From: Parvularcula mediterranea
Lineage (GTDB): Bacteria > Pseudomonadota > Alphaproteobacteria > Caulobacterales > Parvularculaceae
Direction of reading: 5' to 3'
Assembly (NCBI RefSeq): GCF_013085255.1
Contig: NZ_JABFCX010000003.1
Location: forward strand, 753,288 to 817,287
Length of the DNA: 64,000 nt
Shown piece after piece: positions 14,858-24,105 of the stretch. Position numbers and translations under genes: made by a program. Within the stretch, counting starts at the first letter, position 1, and each line of letters opens with the position of its first letter. Below the pieces are notes generated by a model. It worked only from the letters and a program-made list of their open reading frames with translations, searched no databases and had not been told where the DNA came from.

Positions 14858-17128
14858 TTGTTTGAGCAGCGCCAGGAACAGAGGCTCCGCCTCCTCCTCG
14901 TCAGCCCTTCGGTCATCATCGCGCTGATCGCGGCTTTCGCCATTCTCTCCGCCTCCACCCCCGGTGCGCCGGTGCGGGAGGCGATCTTCGACATCATCAT
15001 GCGCCTCGCGCCGCGTCCCGTGGTCTCCGAGCTGCCTGTCGCCACCGTCCTCATCGACGAGGAGAGCGAAGAGCGCCTCGGCGACTGGCCATGGCCGCGC
15101 AACGCTTTCGGCGCGCTGATCGACAGCGCGGAGACCGCAGGCGCACGGTCCGTCCTGCTGACGACCTCCGTGGCAGGCGACGACCCCCTCTCCCCCGACG
15201 TGATCGCGCGGCGGTGGATGGAGATCCGGTCCGGCGAGACCGCGGACCGCGTCGCGGCCCTCTCGGTGCTGCCCTCCACCGACCTCGTCCTCGCCCGGGC
15301 AGCTGCTGGCGGCCCGGTCGGCCTTGGCATCGGTGAAGAGCTTTCCCCCTCGAACGCAGACGTCAGCTGGTCGCGGGTCAGCTTCGAAGGCCGCCCCTGG
15401 GCCCGGATCGAAGGCGCGGACACCGGCGTCGGCTTTATCGCCGTCCCCTCGATCCTAGGCCGCAAGACCCTTTCGGCAGAGCTCCGTGAAGCCGAGCTCC
15501 CGATCGTCGCCGCCCTGCCCGAAGACCCGGACGGCCGTGTGCGGAGGGTTGCTCCCCTCTATGCGGGCCGGGATATCGTAGCGGCGACGCCGGGCCTTGG
15601 TGCCCTGACGATCGACGGCGAGGTGGTGAGTTTCACCCCGGCCGCGACAGCCGTCTCGAACGCTGGCGCCCCGGTCTCTTCCTTCCGCATCGGCGGCGGT
15701 CCTCTTATCGACCTCGACGGGCGGTCGGAGTTCAGATTCTGGATGCCTCAGGAGATCAGTGTGCCGAGCGTGCCTGCCTGGCGCCTCCTTGAAGACCCCG
15801 ACGCGTGGGGCTCCGCCCTCAGAGGCCGTCACGTCTTTATCGGCGCAGCGCTCGATGAAGAGGGCCTCGTCCGAACCGCGCGCGGCACCCGTCCGTCAGC
15901 GGAGGTTCACGCCCTTCTCGCCCAGCAGATCGCGGTCGGCGAAGCGCCGATCAGGCCCGACTGGGGCGGCTTTGCGGAAGCGTTCTCTGCAGTGCTCATC
16001 GGTGTGCTGGCTGTTCTCTCGGTGATCTACGTGCCGTCAGCGCTCGCGGTCGCCGTGTCGCTGACCCTTGCGCTCCTGAGCTTCCTCGGGGCCTTCCTGA
16101 TCTTCCGCTCAACAGGCCTGCTGCTTGATCCTTCGCCGGGTATCTTCGCGGCGCTCGGAGGCCCGCTTGCAGTCGGCGCCACGGTCCTGACGAACATGGT
16201 CGTGCGGGACGATGTCGTACGCGGAGCGTTCCACGGCGCCCTGCCCCAGAAGGCCATGCGCAAGCTGCAGGCACACGGAGGAACCAAGCTCCTTTACGGC
16301 GTCCACCGTGACGTCACGGTCCTCTCATGCGCCTTCCAGCTGCCCTCTTCTCTCATCCGTCAGTTCGAGGAAGATCCCCGCGACTACGTCCTCTTCAAGG
16401 CCTCGGCCAATGACCGCCTGCGCCGGACGATTCTCGAGCATGAGGGCACCGTCGATTATGGCGAGGACGGACGGCTTCTTGGTTATTGGAACGTGCCGCT
16501 CGATGAGCCGAAGCACATCGAGCTCGCCTGCGCCTGTGCCCTCAAGATGCTCGACGACGTCTCCGCGATCAGCCAGCAGGTCGCCGGCAGCCACCATGTC
16601 GGCCCCGGCGGATCGCTCGAAGAGCTGGCAGACGGCAGGATCGAAATCGGCATCGCGTCGGGTCCATGCTTCGCCGGTCCCGTCGGCCTTGGCGGCCGGA
16701 ACCGTTACGCCGCGCTCGGCCAGCCGGTGAGCTTCGCGGGCCGCCTGCGCGCACGGTCAGAGCTTTATGGCCCGGCGATCCTGACCGACGCGAAGGTCTA
16801 TGACGCCCTCCGTCACCATTACGCCTTCCTCGATCTCGACTTTGTCCGTCGCGAGTATGAAGGCCAGCCAGAGATGATCTACGGCCTCGTCGGCAACCCG
16901 TTCTTGAAGGCGTCGAAAACCTTCCGTGCACTGGCCGATGTCCAGCGCGACCTTCTCGCCGCGTGGAAAGAGCGCGACCTCTCCACGGCGACCCGACAGC
17001 TCCAGAAGCTGCGCGGCATCCCCGGGGTGCCCCAGCCCTACGTCGATCTCTTCGAGAAGCGAATCATGAACGCACGCCTTCAGAAAGCACGGCGTGACGA
17101 AGACCAGGCCGAGATCCTCGGACCGTAA
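14858..17128 (+). CDS. CHASE2-domain membrane protein with degenerate class III cyclase domain
   Basis: A 756-residue sensor. One TM at the N-terminus (about 20-40), an extracytoplasmic CHASE2 domain (VATVLIDEESEERLGDWPWP ... WGSALRGRHVFIGAALDE), then three hydrophobic segments (about 370-460) and a C-terminal class III nucleotide cyclase-like domain. In that domain the first metal Asp is lost (VTVLSCAFQLP), the adenine Lys is Asp (VDYGEDG), the adenine Asp is Gln and the transition-state Asn is Ser (ALGQPVSFAGRLR); only the second Asp and the Arg remain. It is therefore unlikely to make cAMP or cGMP by itself. The start TTG 14858 follows AGGAG at 8 bases; TTG 14825 is an alternative. Divergent from mlaE. 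Confidence 0.85.
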   Translation: MFEQRQEQRLRLLLVSPSVIIALIAAFAILSASTPGAPVREAIFDIIMRLAPRPVVSELPVATVLIDEESEERLGDWPWPRNAFGALIDSAETAGARSVLLTTSVAGDDPLSPDVIARRWMEIRSGETADRVAALSVLPSTDLVLARAAAGGPVGLGIGEELSPSNADVSWSRVSFEGRPWARIEGADTGVGFIAVPSILGRKTLSAELREAELPIVAALPEDPDGRVRRVAPLYAGRDIVAATPGLGALTIDGEVVSFTPAATAVSNAGAPVSSFRIGGGPLIDLDGRSEFRFWMPQEISVPSVPAWRLLEDPDAWGSALRGRHVFIGAALDEEGLVRTARGTRPSAEVHALLAQQIAVGEAPIRPDWGGFAEAFSAVLIGVLAVLSVIYVPSALAVAVSLTLALLSFLGAFLIFRSTGLLLDPSPGIFAALGGPLAVGATVLTNMVVRDDVVRGAFHGALPQKAMRKLQAHGGTKLLYGVHRDVTVLSCAFQLPSSLIRQFEEDPRDYVLFKASANDRLRRTILEHEGTVDYGEDGRLLGYWNVPLDEPKHIELACACALKMLDDVSAISQQVAGSHHVGPGGSLEELADGRIEIGIASGPCFAGPVGLGGRNRYAALGQPVSFAGRLRARSELYGPAILTDAKVYDALRHHYAFLDLDFVRREYEGQPEMIYGLVGNPFLKASKTFRALADVQRDLLAAWKERDLSTATRQLQKLRGIPGVPQPYVDLFEKRIMNARLQKARRDEDQAEILGP

Positions 17129-17149
17129 GCTCTGAATGGAGAAGAGCGC

Positions 17150-17794
17150 TTAGCGCGCGCTGGTGGCTTCGGCGACGGAGTTCACCGGCTCGCCGCCATC
17201 AAGCCTAACGGAAAGAGCGTCAGCCGTGCGGCCAAGCTCCATGATCGCCTGATTGAACTGCTGCTTCACCCGGCGGATCTCGTCCCGGGAGACGCCCTCG
17301 TCGCGCTTGGCGAGAAGAAGCAGCGCCTCGGCATAGACGATGCGGCAGTGGCGCGCTTCGACAATGGCGTCCTCGATAGTCCTGAGATCCGTCGGCAGCG
17401 GCTCCATCGCCGTCGTAGCCGTGCGGCCCTTCTGGGCCACGTTCCACGCAGCGGCGAGGGTCTGTTCAAGGTCACGGCGGACCTCGAGGGCGACATCGCC
17501 TTCCAGGCTGTCGACATAGGCCGCAGCCTGGTGCTTCGGAGAGGTCACCGAGCCGCCAAAGAGCAGCGTGACGAAACCGTCTTCACGGTCTTCCGCAGGG
17601 GTCCAGGGACGCTCTTCAAGCTTGGCCAGCGCAGAGCGAAGCTCTTCGCGCTCGCGGGCGTCCTCTTCAGCGATCGAGGCCTTGGTCATCCCGGGGATCG
17701 ACGGCATCGACACTTCCACGGACGCACAGCCCGTGACGGCGCAAAAGCCCACACCAAGAAGAAGCGCTCGAACGATGACGGCCACCCTGCCCAT
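17150..17794 (-). CDS. Hypothetical lipoprotein
   Basis: A 214-residue protein from ATG 17794 with signal peptide and lipobox AVTGCAS (Cys23). After the anchor come SMPSIPGMTKASIAEEDARE and a mostly helical, charged body (EERPWTPAEDREDGF, DEGVSRDEIRRVKQQFNQAI). I do not recognise a family. Upstream in-frame codons to 17971 would overlap the divergent proline iminopeptidase gene and destroy the signal peptide, so the later ATG is preferred. It converges with the CHASE2 gene, with 21 bases between the stops. Probably periplasmic, lipid-anchored to a membrane; function unknown. Confidence 0.65.
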   Translation of the reverse strand: MGRVAVIVRALLLGVGFCAVTGCASVEVSMPSIPGMTKASIAEEDAREREELRSALAKLEERPWTPAEDREDGFVTLLFGGSVTSPKHQAAAYVDSLEGDVALEVRRDLEQTLAAAWNVAQKGRTATTAMEPLPTDLRTIEDAIVEARHCRIVYAEALLLLAKRDEGVSRDEIRRVKQQFNQAIMELGRTADALSVRLDGGEPVNSVAEATSAR

Positions 17795-17886
17795 TAGAAA
17801 TTTCTGCCCCACGACCAACGCGGGCACTCTCTGGACAATTTGGCTCTTCGCCCCATTGCCCACACGTCCCATGTGGTTAGACGGAG

Positions 17887-17892
17887 TATAAT
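17887..17892 (+). promoter_or_regulatory. Candidate -10 element for the proline iminopeptidase gene
   Basis: TATAAT is a perfect -10 hexamer, 30 bases before the ATG at 17923, in the intergenic space shared with the divergent lipoprotein. No good -35 is seen 16-18 bases upstream, so an activator or weak promoter is implied. Confidence 0.35.
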
Positions 17893-17922
17893 CACAACCC
17901 GAGTTGCAGCGCAAAGGCTTCC

Positions 17923-18876
17923 ATGGCGAGATCTTCATTCTATCCCCCCGTGGAGCCGTTCCGGCGCGCACGCCTTCAGGTCTCTCCGCTTCACGAGATC
18001 TACTACGAAGTCAGCGGAAATCCTGACGGAAAGCCAGTCGTGGTGTGCCACGGCGGTCCCGGCGGTGGGTCCACGCCCTCGATGCGTCGCTACTTCGATC
18101 CCGAGCATTACAAGATCGTCCTCTTTGATCAGCGCGGCTGTGGCCGCTCGATGCCCCACGCCGAATTGCGCGAGAACACAACATGGGACCTTGTCGCCGA
18201 CATGGAGCAATTGCGGCGAAACCTGGGCATCGAGCGCTGGCAGGTGTTCGGCGGTTCGTGGGGATCGACCCTCGCCCTCGCCTATGCGCTCACCCATCCC
18301 ACCCGGGTGTCCGAGTTGGTCCTCAGGGGCATCTTCACCCTGAGAAGGTCCGAGCTTTTGTGGTTTTACCAGGAAGGCGCGAATTGGATCTTCCCTGAGG
18401 AATGGCAGGACTTCCTCGCCCCCATCCCTGAAGCCGAGCGCGGCGACATGATGGACGCCTACCGCAAGCGCCTCACCGGCGACGATGAACGCGCCAAGCT
18501 CGAGGCGGCCAAGGCCTGGGCGGTCTGGGAGGGGTCGACAGTGTCCCTCCACCCAAACAGGGAGCGCATGGACAGCTTCGCGGGCGAACGCTTCGCCCTC
18601 GCCTTTGCGCGGATCGAGAACCACTACTTCACGAATGGCGGCTTCTTCGACGCGGACGACTGGATCATCGCCAACGGAGGCAAGCTGGCGGGTATCCCCG
18701 GCACCATCGTGCAGGGCCGATACGACGTGGTGACGCCGATGAAGTCTGCGTTTGAGCTCCACAACGCCTGGCCGGGGTCGATCCTCAAGGTGATCCCTGA
18801 CGCGGGCCACGCCGCCTCAGAGCCCGGCATCGTCAAGGCGCTGATCGAAGCCACCGACCTCTACGCCAAAGACTAA
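17923..18876 (+). CDS. pip: Proline iminopeptidase
   Basis: An alpha/beta-hydrolase of the S33 family that removes N-terminal proline from peptides in the cytoplasm. The 317-residue protein has normal length. Visible motifs: oxyanion-hole HGGPGGGSTPSMRRYFDP, VLFDQRGCGRS, nucleophile elbow GGSWGSTLALAYA (Ser near residue 110), catalytic Asp in VQGRYDVVTP, and His in PDAGHAASEPG. These match Xanthomonas/Serratia-type Pip closely. The gene stands alone with its own -10 element and is followed immediately by a strong terminator. Confidence 0.95.
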   Translation: MARSSFYPPVEPFRRARLQVSPLHEIYYEVSGNPDGKPVVVCHGGPGGGSTPSMRRYFDPEHYKIVLFDQRGCGRSMPHAELRENTTWDLVADMEQLRRNLGIERWQVFGGSWGSTLALAYALTHPTRVSELVLRGIFTLRRSELLWFYQEGANWIFPEEWQDFLAPIPEAERGDMMDAYRKRLTGDDERAKLEAAKAWAVWEGSTVSLHPNRERMDSFAGERFALAFARIENHYFTNGGFFDADDWIIANGGKLAGIPGTIVQGRYDVVTPMKSAFELHNAWPGSILKVIPDAGHAASEPGIVKALIEATDLYAKD

Positions 18877-18898
18877 GGGGCGCCGAAGCGCCCCTTTT
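18877..18898 (+). terminator. Rho-independent terminator after pip
   Basis: Stem GGGGCGC (18877-18883), loop CGAA, stem GCGCCCC (18888-18894), then TTTT. It lies between the convergent pip and SNF transporter genes and may serve both. Confidence 0.85.
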
Positions 18899-18923
18899 CA
18901 TCTCTCGGAATGCCCGCCGGTCC

Positions 18924-20426
18924 CTAGTTCAGGAACGGCGCAATCGCGATGCCGTAGACAAGGATCAGGCCGACCACCGCGGGGCACACATAGCGGATCA
19001 GGAACCGCCAGCGCTGGTAGTGCTTCTCCTGCTTGAAGCCGAGCTCCTCGCGGCTCGCGGACTGGGTCACCACATAGCCCGCGAAGACCGCTGCCAGGAA
19101 ACCGCCGAGCGGCAGGAGCACGTTGCCTGTCAGGCCGTCGATGGCGTCGAGGAGCGTCCTGTCGCCAATCACCGGGAGGGTGCCGAAGGGCTGCCACGTA
19201 TTGAAGAAGTTGTCGCCCGCTTCGACCGGAACCTGGCTCAGCGCGTGGAAGACGCCGATCACGAAGATTGCAAGACCGATCAGGATTGTACCGATCAGGC
19301 GGCGCTTGTTCCGGGTCGCTTCGTCGAGGGTAATGTCACCCTTGGCCCATGCCGCCGGCACCTCGAACAGCGAGATCGCCGAGGTCAGGGCGGCGAAGAC
19401 CGCCATGATGAAGAAGGCAAGGCCGAAGAGCGCGCCAAACGGCATCTGGTTGAACGCGAGAAGCAGCGGCCCGAAAATCAGGCCGAGACCGCCAGCTGGC
19501 TCAAGGCCGAACTGGAACACCACCGGGAAGACCGCGAGGCCCGCGATCATCGCCACGCCCGTATCGGCGAAAGCCACCGTCGTTGCGGCGCCCGGGATCG
19601 ACGTCTCACGGCTGAGATAGATGCCGTAGGTCAGCATGAGGACCGAGCCGAGCGACAGCGAGAAGAACGCCTGACCCACCGCGTTCACGAGGATCGAACC
19701 ATCGGCAATATCGCGCGCAAGCGCCTGGAAGTCCGGCTGGAAGAGGAATGCCAGCGCTGCACCCGCATCACCGACGGTCAGCGAGATGACGGCCAGCGCC
19801 ACCAGAAGGAAGAAGAAGACCGGCATCAGCCAGGTCGCGGCCTTCTCGATGCCGCCTTTGACGCCGCGGGTCACGATGATGGTCGAGACCGCGATGAAGA
19901 TACCGTGGAAGAGGATCATTTTGCCGGGGTTCGACAGAAGCTCCCCGAAGATGCCGGTGATCTCTGTCGAATCGCCGACGCTGGCGAAAGCAGGAGCGGC
20001 AAGGCCAGCAAGGCCCGAAGCGCCGATATTGCCTGCGATATCGCCGACCATCACCCACGCATAATAGAGGAGCCAGCCTGCGATCACCGAATAGAAGGTG
20101 ACGATGCCGAAGCTCGCCAGCATTCCGATCCAGCCCATGATGCCCCAGGCCGGAGACGCGCCGTCAGCCTTGGCGAGGCGCACGATTGCGGCGATCGGGG
20201 TACCGCCACCGCGGCGCCCGATGAAGAGCTCCGCCATAAGGACCGGGAGGCCGATGGCGAAGACCGCCAGCAGGTAGGCAATGACGAAGAGACCACCGCC
20301 CGATTCGCCGGCCACGTAGGGGAAGCGCACCAGGTTTCCGATGCCCACCGCCGAACCGACGGCGGCGAGGATAAACGCTGCGCGGCCTGACCAGGACTCG
20401 TCCTTGCCGCTGCGGGATACTGCCAT
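18924..20426 (-). CDS. Sodium-dependent SNF-family transporter
   Basis: A 500-residue secondary transporter of the neurotransmitter:sodium symporter family (LeuT/MhsT type), which takes up amino acids or similar amines with Na+. The N-terminal signature is textbook: WSGRAAFILAAVGSAVGIGN then LVRFPYVAGESGGGLFVIAY, the Na+ and substrate-binding first helix. Further hydrophobic segments give about 11-12 TM helices. GSGKDE-like N-terminal residues are cytoplasmic. Substrate cannot be told from sequence. A promoter with 17-base spacing precedes it (20466-20494). Confidence 0.93.
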   Translation of the reverse strand: MAVSRSGKDESWSGRAAFILAAVGSAVGIGNLVRFPYVAGESGGGLFVIAYLLAVFAIGLPVLMAELFIGRRGGGTPIAAIVRLAKADGASPAWGIMGWIGMLASFGIVTFYSVIAGWLLYYAWVMVGDIAGNIGASGLAGLAAPAFASVGDSTEITGIFGELLSNPGKMILFHGIFIAVSTIIVTRGVKGGIEKAATWLMPVFFFLLVALAVISLTVGDAGAALAFLFQPDFQALARDIADGSILVNAVGQAFFSLSLGSVLMLTYGIYLSRETSIPGAATTVAFADTGVAMIAGLAVFPVVFQFGLEPAGGLGLIFGPLLLAFNQMPFGALFGLAFFIMAVFAALTSAISLFEVPAAWAKGDITLDEATRNKRRLIGTILIGLAIFVIGVFHALSQVPVEAGDNFFNTWQPFGTLPVIGDRTLLDAIDGLTGNVLLPLGGFLAAVFAGYVVTQSASREELGFKQEKHYQRWRFLIRYVCPAVVGLILVYGIAIAPFLN

Positions 20427-20465
20427 GTGACCTGCCTCTTGATGCTGTGACGCCTAGAAGCCGCA

Positions 20466-20494
20466 GTTAGACTGCTTTTTATCTGTGGTTGCAA
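20466..20494 (-). promoter_or_regulatory. Candidate sigma-70 promoter of the SNF transporter
   Basis: On the minus strand TTGCAA (20494-20489), 17-base spacer, TCTAAC (20471-20466): four of six matches at each element with ideal spacing, 40 bases before the ATG at 20426. Confidence 0.4.
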
Positions 20495-20550
20495 TGCTTC
20501 CCAAATCGGCGCGGCCTAAAGCTACAATCTTAGCAAGGGTCAGGTGTGCT

Positions 20551-20904
20551 ATGGGTCAGATCATCGACGACGAACAGATCACCATGCTGGTGCAAGGCGC
20601 AGGCGTGGAAGCGGTCATCCCGATTCTCGAAGCCTATTGGGAATCCAACGACGAGCTGACGGCTGCTCTCGAAAAGGGCATCTCTGCTGAGAGCCCGACG
20701 GACATCGCCGCCACGGCGCATGGCCTGAAAGGCTCCTCCGCCAACCTCGGCGCGATGCTGGTCGCTGACCGGGCCAAGGAAATCGAGCTGGCTGCGAAGT
20801 CTGGCGACCTCAACATGGTCCGCGAGCTCTTCCAGAAGCTCCCCAAGGACATCGCTGAAACGCGCACCGCTTTCGACGCGATCATCGAGTCGGCTGCCGC
20901 ATAA
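20551..20904 (+). CDS. Hpt-domain phosphotransfer protein
   Basis: A single-domain histidine phosphotransfer protein of 117 residues. The phosphorylatable His57 lies in ATAHGLKGSSANLGA, an almost perfect Hpt motif, and the rest is a predicted four-helix bundle. Such proteins relay phosphate between hybrid sensor kinases and response regulators. It is not ChpT, which is a dimeric histidine-kinase-like protein. No kinase or regulator is adjacent, so its partners are elsewhere. ATG 20551 is chosen; an upstream in-frame ATG at 20485 adds residues not found in Hpt proteins. A terminator follows. Confidence 0.9.
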   Translation: MGQIIDDEQITMLVQGAGVEAVIPILEAYWESNDELTAALEKGISAESPTDIAATAHGLKGSSANLGAMLVADRAKEIELAAKSGDLNMVRELFQKLPKDIAETRTAFDAIIESAAA

Positions 20905-20929
20905 GCGTCGCTTCCGCCGAAACGAAGAA

Positions 20930-20951
20930 GGGCGCCCTGCGGCGCCCTTTT
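20930..20951 (+). terminator. Rho-independent terminator after the Hpt gene
   Basis: Stem GGGCGCC (20930-20936), loop CTGC, stem GGCGCCC (20941-20947), then TTTTCTTTT. It lies between the convergent Hpt and rodA genes. Confidence 0.85.
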
Positions 20952-20958
20952 CTTTTGT

Positions 20959-22113
20959 CTAGCTTCCGAAGCCTGATGTTCGGAGCGTGTCCTGGCTGCG
21001 GTCGATCCATGCCGACATGACGAGGCCGAACCCTGCCATCATCGAGAGCATCACCGTGCCGCCATAGCTGACCAGCGGCAGGGGCACACCGACCACGGGC
21101 GCGAGGCCCATGACCATGCCGGTGTTGATGAGGACATAAGAGACAAACGTCACCGCGATCCCGAAGGCGAGTAGCCTGCCGAAATGGCTCTTCGCGCTCA
21201 TGGCGATCTGCAGCGTCGTGAAGAAGACGGCGAGGTAGAGGCCGAGAAGGCCAATCGCGCCATAGAGGCCAAGCTCCTCACCGATGATCGTGAAGATGAA
21301 GTCGGTTTGCATCTCGGGCAGGAAGTCGAGCTGGCTCTGGGTGCCCTGCATATAGCCCTTCCCGTCAACACCGCCCGAACCGATGGCGATCTTGGACTGG
21401 TTGGGGTGATAGTTCGCACCGAGAGGATCTGCGTCAGGATTTAGGAAGGCGGTGATCCGCTCCCACTGATAGGCCTTGATGAGGCCGGACTGGACCCCTG
21501 CGATGGCGCCGCCAACCCCTGCGATGACGCCGAGCGTGACGAGGCGCCAGCTGATCCCTGCGAGGAGGAGAACGGTCACGCCTGACAGTCCCATGAGGAT
21601 CGCCGTCCCAAGATCAGGCTGAAGGAAGACGAGCCCCACCGGAGCACCGATCATGGCGAGCGGCGGAATGAGCCCCGTGATCGAGGACACCTGCTTGAAC
21701 TCAAGCCCGTGGTAGTAGCGGGCGAGCGCAAGGACGAGCGCCACCTTCATCAGCTCTGATGGCTGAAGCTGGAACCCGCCAAGCTCAAGCCAGCGCTGGG
21801 CACCCATGTTGGTCGCGCCGATCACTGGAACGAGGAGCAACAGGAACAGCGCGAAGAAATAGCCCGGATAGGCAAGCGACAGCCAGAACTTGAGCGGCGT
21901 CACACCAATGCCGATCATCACCACCATGGCGAGCCCGAAGCGGATCGCATGGGGCATGGCGTAGGGCGTCCAGCTTCCGTCGGACACGGAATAAAGCGCG
22001 AGCACCCCTGCAGAAGCGATCAGCGTCAGGAGGATGATCAGCGGCGAGTTGAGATCAGCGAGGCGCTTCCTCAGCTTGTTCCGCTTGCCCGAGGCTTCAA
22101 TGACGATGGTCAC
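20959..22113 (-). CDS. rodA: Rod-shape peptidoglycan glycosyltransferase RodA
   Basis: A SEDS-family glycosyltransferase that polymerises lipid II for lateral-wall growth with PBP2. The 384-residue protein has about 10 TM helices. SEDS signatures: FLQPDLGTAILMGLSG in the middle and GLAPVVGVPLPLVSYGG near the C-terminus, with WERITAFLNPDADPLG between. The start is GTG 22113, sharing GTGA with the mrdA stop, so the two elongasome partners are translationally coupled. It is the last gene of mreC-mreD-mrdA-rodA and converges with the Hpt gene. Confidence 0.95.
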   Translation of the reverse strand: MTIVIEASGKRNKLRKRLADLNSPLIILLTLIASAGVLALYSVSDGSWTPYAMPHAIRFGLAMVVMIGIGVTPLKFWLSLAYPGYFFALFLLLLVPVIGATNMGAQRWLELGGFQLQPSELMKVALVLALARYYHGLEFKQVSSITGLIPPLAMIGAPVGLVFLQPDLGTAILMGLSGVTVLLLAGISWRLVTLGVIAGVGGAIAGVQSGLIKAYQWERITAFLNPDADPLGANYHPNQSKIAIGSGGVDGKGYMQGTQSQLDFLPEMQTDFIFTIIGEELGLYGAIGLLGLYLAVFFTTLQIAMSAKSHFGRLLAFGIAVTFVSYVLINTGMVMGLAPVVGVPLPLVSYGGTVMLSMMAGFGLVMSAWIDRSQDTLRTSGFGS

Positions 22114-24101
22114 CGCGCGCCTCCCAGCATCGCCACTTCAGTCAGGTCCTGCTGGCCCTTCCAGAACTGGTGCTTGTCATAGTTCGACGGGTCCTTCTCG
22201 AGGACTGCGCGCATGATGTCCCGCGCGCGGGGACCTGCGGCTTTCGAACCCGAGCCGCCATGTTCGACAACAACTGAGCAGGCGTAGCGCGGGTTCTCGT
22301 AAGGAGCGAAGGCGACGAAAAGCGCATGGTCCCGGAACTGCCAGGGGATCTCTTCGTTCTTCAGCCTGCGTCCTGTCACAGGATCGCGGCGAAGGCCGAC
22401 CACTTGGCTGGTGCCCGTCTTGCCGGCCATCTTGAAGTCGGGAAGCAGCGAACTGCGCGCCGCCGTGCCCCATTCATTGACCACGGCGTTCATGCCGTCC
22501 TGCACGACCTTCACATTTTGCGGGTCGCCGGGCAGCTCTTCGAACAGAGGTTCAGGCACGAGGCTGCCGCCAATGGCTCGGACAAGGCGCGGGGTCACGG
22601 CCTTATGGGTCGCGATCCTTGCGCTCATCACGGCCAGCTGCAGGGGAGAGGCGGTGACGGCGCCCTGCCCGATGGCGACCGAGAGGGTCTCGCCCGGGAA
22701 CCATGTCTGGTTCGGCGGATCGTTGCGGTAGTAGGCGCGCTTCCAGGCCTGGGATGGAACGATACCCTCCGCCTCCGCACCAATGCCGAGGTCATAGGTC
22801 TGCCCAAGGCCATAGCGCTGGGCGACTTCGGCAATCTGGTCGATGCCAAGCTGCGTTGCGAGGTGCCAGTAATAGACGTCGCAGGAGTGCTTGATCGAGC
22901 CCTCCATATCGAGACGTCCGTGCCCCTCCTTTTTCCAACAGGTAAAGTCACGCCCGCCGAACCGGTAGGTGCCGTTGCAGTACACGGTGGTAGATGGATC
23001 AATCCCCTGCTCCTGCGCCGCGATGGCCGTGAGGAGCTTGAAGGTCGAGCCGGGAGGATAGGTCCCCTGCACAGGCTTGTTGAGGAGCGGCTTCAGCGGG
23101 CTTTCGTTCAGCTCGCGCCAGAGCTTCGTCTCGATCCCGCGGGAGAAAACGTTGGGGTCAAAGGCAGGCGTCGACGCCATGACGATGACGTCACCGGTGA
23201 TGATGTCGAGGACCACCGCAGACGCTGACAACGGATGAGGCCCGAGCGCTTCGTCAGGATACTCACCATAGTTCGACGCGAGCACTTCGAGGGTCTTGGC
23301 CTGAAGGTCCTTGTCGATGGTGAGGCCGATGGCCGTCCCTTGCGAGGGCGGCTGGGCATTGTCCTTGTAGGTCTCGATCACCCGGCCGTGGGCGTTGACC
23401 TGAACACGGACGGATCCTGGATCACCCTGCAGCCTGTCGTCGAGGGTGCGTTCGAGGCCGGACTTGCCGACCTTGTAGCCAGGCTGGCGGTAGAGGAGCT
23501 CGGCCTTCTCCGCTGCTTCATCCGTGTCCGCTGCTTCGCGCTTGCGGGTGATGTCGTCCGCGGTGGCCGAGCCGACATAGCCAACGACAAAGGCAGCGCC
23601 CGCATCCTCGGCATAGGCCCGGCTGGCGCCGATCTCGGAGACCACGCCGCGCATCTCGGTCGAATGGAAATTGACCGATGCGTAGGTCTCCCAGTCGAGC
23701 TTGTCCTTGACGAGGATCGGCAGGAAGCTCCGCTGACGCTTCGCCTTGTTCAGGATGCGGTCGATCTGCTCTGCTTCCAGCGGCATGACCGCCGCGAGCC
23801 TGACGAGCGTGTCGCGGAGATTATCCGTACGCTCAGGGATCACGAGGACTCGGAAGTCAGGCACATTGTTCGCCACGACATTGCCGTAGCGGTCGTAGAT
23901 GTCCCCGCGCAGGGGCGCGATCAGGCGGGTGTTGAACTGGTTCTCATCAGCCTGCGCACGGAACTCGTCATGCCTTGCAACCTGCAGGTCCCACAGCCGG
24001 TAGCCCACACCAACGAAGAGGCACGACACGCCGCCCGCGACGAAGGTCGCCCTGCGGGTGAACTCCATGTGCCTCTGGGTATCAAACGGTTCTACGCGCA
24101 T
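22110..24101 (-). CDS. mrdA: Penicillin-binding protein 2 (elongasome transpeptidase)
   Basis: A class B PBP that cross-links peptidoglycan during elongation. The 663-residue protein has an N-terminal TM (about 15-35), a dimerisation/pedestal domain, and a transpeptidase domain with all three active-site motifs: PPGSTFKLL (SxxK), KHSCDVYYW (SxN variant, SCD) and MAGKTGTSQV (KTG). The SCD form is usual in PBP2. The start lies 4 bases after mreD; the stop overlaps rodA. N-terminal residues RDIYDRYGN-like (LRGDIYDRYGNVVANN) are conserved in PBP2. Confidence 0.95.
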   Translation of the reverse strand: MRVEPFDTQRHMEFTRRATFVAGGVSCLFVGVGYRLWDLQVARHDEFRAQADENQFNTRLIAPLRGDIYDRYGNVVANNVPDFRVLVIPERTDNLRDTLVRLAAVMPLEAEQIDRILNKAKRQRSFLPILVKDKLDWETYASVNFHSTEMRGVVSEIGASRAYAEDAGAAFVVGYVGSATADDITRKREAADTDEAAEKAELLYRQPGYKVGKSGLERTLDDRLQGDPGSVRVQVNAHGRVIETYKDNAQPPSQGTAIGLTIDKDLQAKTLEVLASNYGEYPDEALGPHPLSASAVVLDIITGDVIVMASTPAFDPNVFSRGIETKLWRELNESPLKPLLNKPVQGTYPPGSTFKLLTAIAAQEQGIDPSTTVYCNGTYRFGGRDFTCWKKEGHGRLDMEGSIKHSCDVYYWHLATQLGIDQIAEVAQRYGLGQTYDLGIGAEAEGIVPSQAWKRAYYRNDPPNQTWFPGETLSVAIGQGAVTASPLQLAVMSARIATHKAVTPRLVRAIGGSLVPEPLFEELPGDPQNVKVVQDGMNAVVNEWGTAARSSLLPDFKMAGKTGTSQVVGLRRDPVTGRRLKNEEIPWQFRDHALFVAFAPYENPRYACSVVVEHGGSGSKAAGPRARDIMRAVLEKDPSNYDKHQFWKGQQDLTEVAMLGGAR

Positions 24102-24105
24102 TGGA

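Noticed and set aside
19020-20390. 456-codon open frame on the plus strand
   Set aside because: It is exactly antisense to the SNF transporter; the translation is charged and repetitive with no family features, as expected in GC-rich DNA.
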